A program made the position numbers and the translations under genes. A model generated the notes under the pieces. The model worked only from the letters and a program-made list of their open reading frames with translations, searched no databases and had not been told where the DNA came from. Positions 58,272 to 64,000 of a stretch of 64,000 nt of DNA are shown here, piece by piece (the first letter of the stretch is position 1; every line of letters starts with the position of its first letter). Origin of the DNA: Amoeboaphelidium protococcarum (taxonomy: Eukaryota; Aphelidiomycota; Aphelidea). The stretch covers positions 496,001 to 560,000 of the forward strand of contig JALECJ010000005.1 of the NCBI GenBank assembly GCA_023515745.1, read 5' to 3'.

Positions 58272-59699
58272 ATGAATAAGTTTGTGATTTTGTAAATGCT
58301 TAGCGCGATTGCTTTAACTTTTGCTGATCAGCAATAGCAGACGGCGGAAGTGGTCAAGTGTAGATTGCGTCCGGTTAGTACCACACCTTGCCCGTCCTCT
58401 GCTGCTGTAGCGCTGACTGTATCATCCTGTACCGATAGCAGCTTGGTTACTTTTATGAATAAAACCCCATCATCAAGTTACTGCTCGACCACTGCGTCTA
58501 TTACTGCTGAAACAACCTCTTGCACTACTGTGGCGTCAACCACGATTATACCTCCAGCTGTATGGACTTCCTCTGCCTGCTCTACCACATCCACTGATGT
58601 TCAAGAAACCATCTCTACCTCTACCAGAATATATTCTTCCTACACAAGCACGTCTAAATAAGTGAATACTCTGAGTACTCCCGGAATATCATCCAGTCGC
58701 GTGTCCTCAACGACCGTCCTTACGAGCTCTGTAGTATCCTCTTAGTCGTCGTCTACTAAAACTTTGACCACGACTACTGCAACTAGATAAACTCCTAAAA
58801 TCCCACCAGTAGCTCCACCTCCTCCTCCTTCTCCATAACCTCCGTCCTCTCCACCGCCGCCGGTTATCCCAACTCCTCCTATTTCGCAGCCGCCACCTTC
58901 GAATCCTCCTACTCCTTAACCTCCTGCTTAACCACCTACTCCAACTCCCCCGCCAGTCACTCCGCCAACTCCGACTCCTCCTCCAGTCACTCCGCCAACT
59001 CCAACTCCTCCTCCTGTCAAGCCTCCTACTCCAACTCCAACTCCGCCTACTCCTTCTCCACCTCCAATTAGACCTAGACCAATACCAGGATAATCACCGC
59101 AACCTCCATCTAATCAGGGATATTGTCCGAACCGTCCCAATAAAAGATGTAGCCCTCTGGTGTTTGATTTAAATAATGATGGTGTGGTTAGTGCCAAGCG
59201 CGGTGTTGGCATTTCATTTAACCACGAAGATATTGATCAGCATGTTGGGGCTGCCACAGGTGGCGACAAGATGTTAGCAATGTCTGATACTAATTAAAAT
59301 GGGGTCATTGATAGCCAGGAGGTGTTTGGCGATAGAACAATAAGCCCTCTCACTAAGAAGCCATACTAGGCACGTAATGGCTTTGAAGCTTTGAAAATGC
59401 TCGTGTCTGAATTGTCGCCGATATGTGGTAATCTTTACATTGACAAGATCGGCACCTATGTAGATACTGATAAATTAAGAGGGTGTCTGAAGCAGATTGG
59501 CTCTGATCTAGGATTCATCAGTGATAGCAATGTACGCGTACTTGAAGATTTGGGTGATGTACTAGCCATTAATGTGGCTGATTATATCGACTCGCCTGAA
59601 GATAATCAAGACGGTATAGGACACTACTAAAAGAGTGTCTTTCTAGATCGCCTCGGTCGCAAACGTAAAGTTGATGATGTTTGGTTCAGAAAACGTTGA
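58272..59699 (+). CDS. secreted Ser/Thr/Pro-rich protein with RTX-type Ca domain, copy A
   Basis: A 475-aa frame. A signal peptide (MNKFVILQMLSAIALTFADQ) leads to a Ser/Thr-rich mucin-like region (to about 175), then a Pro-rich stalk with PPTPTPPPVTPPTPT-type repeats (about 176-280), and a cysteine-bearing globular domain: CPNRPNKRCSPLVFDLNNDG VVSAKRGVGISF, then SDTNQNGVIDSQEVFGDRTI and NGFEALKMLVSEL. The 'PLVFDLNNDG ... D-x-N-x-N-G-x-I-D-x-x-E-x-F-G-D ... NGFEAL' order is that of calcium-binding segments in bacterial RTX-type secreted proteins. Two EF-loop-like sites (about 299 and 339) should bind calcium. Stalk plus Ca domain suggests a surface adhesin; the role is inference and no toxin activity is implied. 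Confidence 0.75.
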
Positions 59700-59794
59700 A
59701 TGCTGTTAAAATAAACAATAATCATTTGTAAACTACTTAACTCAATCTATTATTGATGAATTCTTTTAGAGTACCCATAGTTCTATTTAGTAAT

Positions 59795-60136
59795 TCAATT
59801 ATACTAGAACCAATTCAGAGAATCTTACAGGCAGCGCTCACCTGCTCCGATCCAGAGAACATGATCGCCATTCTCATACAAAACGATTGACTTTTACGCG
59901 TCTGACAGGCGTGCACATCTTCTAACAAGCTCTTTTGATCCCTCAACATCCGTGACTAAATCATTCAATCCATGACATGCGAGGAATGGAACATCAATAT
60001 CCTCTAATTTCGATTACAGTTCAGTCATTCCTTCGAGGAGAGACATTCCAGTGCCAACGCGAAGCCATCCAGTATAAGTACCGACATCCGCTTTGAATCT
60101 CTCCTCCACAAATGGATCAACATGATTTTTACCTTT
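59795..60136 (-). pseudogene. lipase-like gene, truncated 3' copy
   Basis: Near-identical to the 3' end of the lipase-like gene at 63325 onward. It retains the region from HVDPFVEERFKADVGTYTG through the catalytic Asp segment (GLNDLVTD) and His segment (NGDHVLW) to the TGA, but has lost the nucleophile half. The break is the right edge of duplication unit A, so it is a product of the duplication and not functional. Confidence 0.8.
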
Positions 60137-60332
60137 TAATAGAAAAGTAGTAGAGTTTGATGAATAATATTCAATTTATTATTAGAATACAAGATCACTG
60201 TTCAATCCATGGCTGGCCATTTCACCATTGTATACGTTCTAGGCTCTCGGGTGTGCCACATTTATCAGACTCTATGCTAATCCACATATAGATTCTCACA
60301 GTCTAGTGTGATCATATTCTGATAAGATGAAA
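60137..60332. other. duplication junction
   Basis: 196 bp between the end of unit A and the start of unit B. It contains no complete gene; a frame leading into the F-box-like remnant is closed by TGA at about 60310. The remnants resemble loosely the F-box-like gene upstream of the breakpoint (gttctaggctctcgggtg). Confidence 0.5.
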
Positions 60333-61040
60333 GCCTTATGCTTCGAGCTATCTAACTTATTTACTGGCGAAATGCGTAATGAAGAAGATTCAGATCCTGT
60401 AGTTTCTCATAAAATTTACTATATGCTATTTCTGTTCAATACTTTTACTAATAATGCTGTGCTGTAAATAGCATAACAACTGATTGTAAGTTCATTGAGA
60501 GGTGACAAAAATCTGGGAAAGATTATTAAGTCTTGCGTAGAGCTGTGGATTTTTGAGCCGCACATTTTGGATCGCGTGGCTCTTCGATCTCGCTATGTCT
60601 GGATGGACCAATTATTGACTGTGCTGGTGGAGCACTTTGAAGTGATAAAGTCCTAATGCGGACAATTTTCCACTGTTGTGTTTGCAACATTTTTGAAGAC
60701 ATGGGTCAGCGAAGACGGTTGTATGTTGATGGTGTAGACAATGCTTAAAATTTGTGATAAATACGGTTTTGACGCTGCGTAGGAAGAGGTTGACAATTTC
60801 TGCGAGCACGTCTATCTGAGACTTGAAGCTGGGCATGATCTAGAGGGAAGGTACCTGGATATGATGAAGACGGTTGAGGCGCATGTTAAAACTCTGCTTC
60901 AGGAACGGGGCGATAACGAAGATGATTAGACGGATATCTTATGGCGATTCTTAGTAAACAGCCAGCATTATGGAGGTGTTGACTTGGAAATTGATTAGCA
61001 TACTGATGGAGAAAGTGTTGACGACTAGGATGAGAAGTGA
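60327..61040 (+). pseudogene. F-box-like family, copy 3, 5'-truncated
   Basis: Frame of 237 codons (MKALCFELSNLFTGEMRNEE onward) to TGA, closely matching residues of copy 2 from about 412 to the end, with differences mostly in the last 80 codons (for example VKTLLQERGDNEDDQTDILW). The F-box-like N-terminus is absent because the duplication began inside the gene. The open frame has survived, so it may still make a C-terminal fragment. Confidence 0.7.
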
Positions 61041-61411
61041 ATTTATCGTGATTTAAATACTTTCTGGCTGACCGTTCTTAACGTCTTGCACTTAGTACTA
61101 AGTTTTATAACGAGGTCTTTTGCACTGATCTTAGTATCCGCGATCGCCAGTCAATTGTTATTCAGCCAGGAAGTACTTTCATATTTTCAACAGGTGTTGG
61201 TATTACTGAGCTGATGTTCTTTTGAGGCCTGAGATTCGTGTAACGTTTCACCTTCCAATCTCAGTCGCACAAAGATACTTGGCGATCAGCTCTGATTGGT
61301 CGTTTTATATGAGAAACCTCACTAATCTTGGCGTTATGTCTGATGGCATTATATGAGTTTTCTCACTCCCGCAATAACTTTTTTTGTTTAGAGTAAAGAA
61401 ATAGTTGTGTG
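61041..61411. promoter_or_regulatory. promoter of secreted protein copy B
   Basis: 371 bp matching the unit A spacer, with CGTTTC at 61244-61249 and the flanking gagattcgtgtaacgtttca / ccaatctcagtcgcacaaag block retained while surrounding bases have diverged. Confidence 0.45.
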
Positions 61412-63229
61412 ATGAATAAGTTTGCGATTTTATAATTGCTTACCGCGATTGCTTTTACGATTGCCGCCGAGCAATATCGCACGACGGAAGTGGTCAAATG
61501 TAGATTGCGTCCTGTTATTAGTACACCTTGCACGTCCTCTACTGCTGTACCGTTGACTGTATCATCATGTACCAATAGTAGCTTATCAACATCTGTGAAT
61601 AAAACGCCATAATCAAGTGACTGCTCGACCACTGCATCTGTTACTGTTGAGACAACTCCGTGTACTACAGAGGCGTCAACCACGATTATGCCTCCAGCTG
61701 TATAGACTTCCTCTGATTGCTCTACCACATCCACTGATGTGCCAAAATCTATCTCCACCTCTACTAGTGTATATTCTGTCTAGACAAGCAGTACTAAACA
61801 AGTGAACACTCAGAGTACTCCTGGGATTACATCAAGTCGCTCATCCTCAATGATTGTCTTAACGAGCACTGTAGTATCCTCGAAGTCGTCTTCTACTAAA
61901 ATTCTGACTACCCCTACTGCAAGTACATCAACTCTTAAGATAACCACTACATAGACTCCTGGAATCCCACCAGTAGCTCCACCTCCTCCTCCTTCTCCAT
62001 AACCTCCGTCCTCTCCACCGCCGCCGGTTATCCCAACTCCTCCTATTTCGCAGCCGCCACCTTCGAATCCTCCTACTCCTTAACCTCCTGCTTAACCACC
62101 TACTCCAACTCCCCCGCCGGTCAAGCCTCCTGCTCCGACACCAACTCCTACTTCACCACCTGCTAAACCTCCTACTCCAACACCAACTCCTCCTCCAGTC
62201 AAGCCTCCTACTCCGACTCCTACTCCACCCCCAGCTAAGCCTCCTACTCCAACTCCCCCGCCGGTTAAGCCTCCTGCTCCGACACCAACTCCTACTTCAC
62301 CACCTGCTAAACCTCCTGCTCCGACACCAACTTCTCCTCCAGTCAAGCCTCCTACTCCGACTCCTACTCCACCCCCAGCTAAGCCTCCTACTTCTACTAC
62401 TGTGAAGCCTCCTACTCCAACTCCCCCGCCGGTTAAGCCTCCTGCTCCGACACCAACTCCTACTTCACCACCTGCTAAACCTCCTGCTCCGACACCAACT
62501 TCTCCTCCTGTCACTCCGCCAACTCCAACTCCTCCTCCTGTCAAGCCTCCTACTCCAACTCCAACTCCGCCTACTCCTTCTCCACCTCCACCTTCACCGC
62601 CACCTCCACCTCCACCTATTCCGCCATCGCGACGTCCATCTAGTTAGGGATATTGTCCGAACCGTCCCAATAAAAGATGTAGCCCTCTGGTGTTTGATTT
62701 GAATAATGATGGTGTGGTTAGTGCCAAGCGCGGTGTTGGCATTTCATTTAACCACGAAGACATTGATCAGCATGTTGGTGCTGCCACAGGTGGCGACAAG
62801 ATGTTGGCAATGTCTGATATTAATTAAAATGGGGTCATTGATAGCCAGGAGGTGTTTGGCGATAGAACAATAAGCCCTCTCACTAAGAAGCCATACTAGG
62901 CACGTAATGGCTTTGAAGCGTTGAAAATGCTCGTGTCTGAATTGTCGCCGATATGTGGTAATCTTTACATTGACAAGATTGGCACCTATGTAGATACTGA
63001 TAAATTAAGAGGGTGTCTGAAGCAGATTGGCTCTGATCTAGGATTCATCAGTGATAGCAATGTACGCGTACTTGAAGATTTGGGTGATGTACTAGCCATT
63101 AATGTGGCTGATTATATCGACTCGCCTGAAGATAATCAAGACGGTATAGGACACTACTAAAAGAGTGTCTTTCTAGATCGCCTCGGTCGCAAACGTAAAG
63201 TTGATGATGTTTGGTTCAGAAAACGTTGA
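61412..63229 (+). CDS. secreted Ser/Thr/Pro-rich protein with RTX-type Ca domain, copy B
   Basis: A 605-aa frame with the same plan as copy A: signal peptide MNKFAILQLLTAIAFTIAAE, Ser/Thr-rich part, Pro-rich stalk, C-terminal calcium domain (from about 412) almost identical to copy A. The stalk is much longer (about 190-405), built of a higher-order repeat of PPVKPPAPTPTPTSPPAKPP and PPTPTPTPPPAKPP blocks about 55-65 aa long. The Ser/Thr part has many replacements relative to copy A, while the Ca domain has almost none, so the two parts evolve at different rates. Secreted or wall-linked adhesin is inferred. Confidence 0.75.
62100..62600 (+). repeat. Pro-rich codon repeat array
   Basis: Nested repeats: a short unit coding P-P-T-P-T-P and a long unit of about 180 bp (cctcctgctccgacaccaac and cctactccgactcctactcc blocks) present at least twice. 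No TGA in frame; the minus strand also reads as a long Gly/Val-rich frame, which is only its complement. Confidence 0.75.
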
Positions 63230-63324
63230 ATGCTGTTAAAATAAACAATAATCATTTGTAAACTACTTAACTCAATCTATTATTGATGAATTCTTTTAGA
63301 GTACCCATAGTTCTATTTAGTAAT

Positions 63325-64000
63325 TCAATTATACTAGAACCAATTCAGAGAATCTTACAGGCAGCGCTCACCTGCTCCGATCCAGAGAACATGATCGCCA
63401 TTCTCATACAAAACGATTGACTTTTACGCGTCTGACAGGCGTGCACATCTCCTAACAAGCTCTTTTGATCCCTCAACATCCGTGACTAAATCATTCAATC
63501 CATGACATGCGAGGAATGGAACATCAATATCTTCCAATTTCGATTACAATTCAGTCATTCCTTCGAGGAGAGACATTCCTGTGCCAACGCGAAGCCATCC
63601 AGTATAAGTACCAACATCCGCTTTAAATCTCTCCTCCACAGATGGATCAACATGATTTTTACCTTTATTCGCTGGCGATGCAGCCAGAGTCGGCGCAAGA
63701 TATCTAAGTACGTATGCTGCGTACTTTAACACAGAGTTGGGTGTAGACGCGGGATGAGATCTAATCAGGGGACACAATAACACCATACCGGAGAGATCTG
63801 CAGATGGGGCGGGAACCAACTCTTTCCGCTTCAAAGTGTACAGCAGCGATATCAAACCGCCCATCGAGGCAGACAATAGATAATATTTGCAATCAGGTAG
63901 ATCTTTGATTGTTTTGAGAAACACATGATGCAAAGTGTTGGTCAAAACATCCATAGATTCAATGTAACCGTGCAGACCGTCGCTTCGACCAGTGCCAGGA
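63325..64000 (-). CDS. monoacylglycerol-lipase-like hydrolase, 5' end beyond the window
   Basis: Frame open to the window edge; at least 225 aa. MGL/Yju3-type alpha/beta hydrolases cleave monoacylglycerols on lipid droplets and membranes. The first visible residues, GTGRSDGLHGYIESMDVL, match the family G-H-G-x-S-x-G-x-x-G-Y-I. The nucleophile elbow reads SASMGG, so the first Gly of G-x-S-x-G is Ser; the catalytic Ser and MGG are kept. Asp (GLNDLVTDVEGSKEL) and His (ENGDHVLWIGAGER) complete the triad. TAR=Gln is needed at MTELQSKLED. A truncated copy lies at 59795-60136. Confidence 0.85.

Larger units (their letters stand above)
57190..60136. repeat. tandem duplication, unit A
   Basis: 2.95 kb covering the 3' third of the F-box-like gene, the spacer, the secreted Ser/Thr/Pro protein and the 3' end of the lipase-like gene. 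It matches unit B at 60333-63666 in order and orientation, with near identity over the C-terminal domain of the secreted protein and the lipase end. Left edge at ccttatg (57190 / 60333), right edge at accttt (60131-60136 / 63661-63666). Confidence 0.85.
60333..63666. repeat. tandem duplication, unit B
   Basis: 3.33 kb partner of 57190-60136. It is 387 bp longer, almost wholly explained by 130 extra codons in the Ser/Thr/Pro region of the secreted protein. The lipase-like gene continues intact past the right edge, so parental order was F-box-like, secreted protein, lipase. Confidence 0.85.

Noticed and set aside
62092-62544. Long minus-strand Gly/Val-rich frame
   Set aside because: It is the complement of the Pro/Thr repeat of secreted protein copy B; the repeat is free of stops in most frames.
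1-64000. Widespread pseudogenes with premature TAA/TAG stops
   Set aside because: Frames are otherwise intact over 200-1400 codons, motifs are complete and all end in TGA; reassignment explains them far better than mass decay.
1-64000. CRISPR array, operon or prokaryotic origin
   Set aside because: Introns, eukaryotic gene families, lack of co-directional gene clusters and of spaced identical repeats exclude it.
1-64000. Ciliate, diplomonad or oxymonad host because of the same code
   Set aside because: Fungal-type chitin synthase, Pet127 and Mdm33 argue against these groups, though I cannot exclude them without trees.

Overview
This is nuclear DNA of a microbial eukaryote that reads TAA and TAG as glutamine and uses only TGA as stop. 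With standard codons almost every gene breaks into short pieces. With TAR=Gln, more than twenty long frames open, each ending in TGA, and the recoded codons fall on family-conserved glutamines. XPD is the clearest case: the Gln of the N-terminal YPEQ motif is TAG (26071-26073) and the Gln of VAYQ is TAA (26209-26211). The gene set points to the fungal side of the opisthokonts: a class IV/V-like chitin synthase, Pet127, Mdm33/She9, Gpi1/PIG-Q and AP-3 beta. From memory, aphelids (Amoeboaphelidium) are fungus relatives reported with a UAR=Gln code, so an aphelid-like organism is my best guess; this is inference. Mitochondrial proteins (Pet127, Mdm33) imply a mitochondrion. Introns are short (46-75 nt in the well-supported cases) and most genes have none.

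Layout. 1-0.3 kb: C/T-rich island. 0.7-6.0 kb: AP-3 beta (+) convergent with a UBE2O-like E2/E3 (-). 6.6-8.4 kb: two small two-exon genes. 8.4-15.4 kb: repeat-rich, poorly coding DNA with a 118-base N gap, a tandem repeat of about 126 bp, purine/pyrimidine strand-biased islands and a decayed repeated module. 15.6-32.7 kb: dense housekeeping block (small coiled coil, DUF202-like membrane protein, PIG-Q, ACAP-type ArfGAP, type III glutamine synthetase, XPD, TFIIF beta, secreted glycine-rich protein, URI-like). 32.7-38.5 kb: an apparently intact Helitron with a 1426-aa Rep-helicase and a second, OB-fold-like protein. 38.6-53.1 kb: second housekeeping block (Mdm33, eIF2B beta, FHIP/RAI16, an eight-exon coiled-coil protein, chitin synthase, Pet127, a helical-repeat protein). 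53.3-64.0 kb: accessory block with three copies of an F-box-like gene (one broken, one intact, one 5'-truncated), two copies of a secreted Ser/Thr/Pro-rich protein ending in a calcium-binding domain of bacterial RTX-protein type, and a monoacylglycerol-lipase-like gene with a truncated copy. Much of this block is one tandem duplication.

How the genes relate. The housekeeping genes cover transcription/repair (XPD, TFIIF beta, perhaps URI), translation control (eIF2B beta), vesicle traffic (AP-3, ArfGAP, FHIP), mitochondrial upkeep (Pet127, Mdm33) and surface biogenesis (PIG-Q for GPI anchors, chitin synthase, and a secreted protein with a GPI-type C-terminus). They are not an operon; neighbours are mostly divergent or convergent with short spacers, and several divergent spacers share a GAAACG/CGTTTC element.
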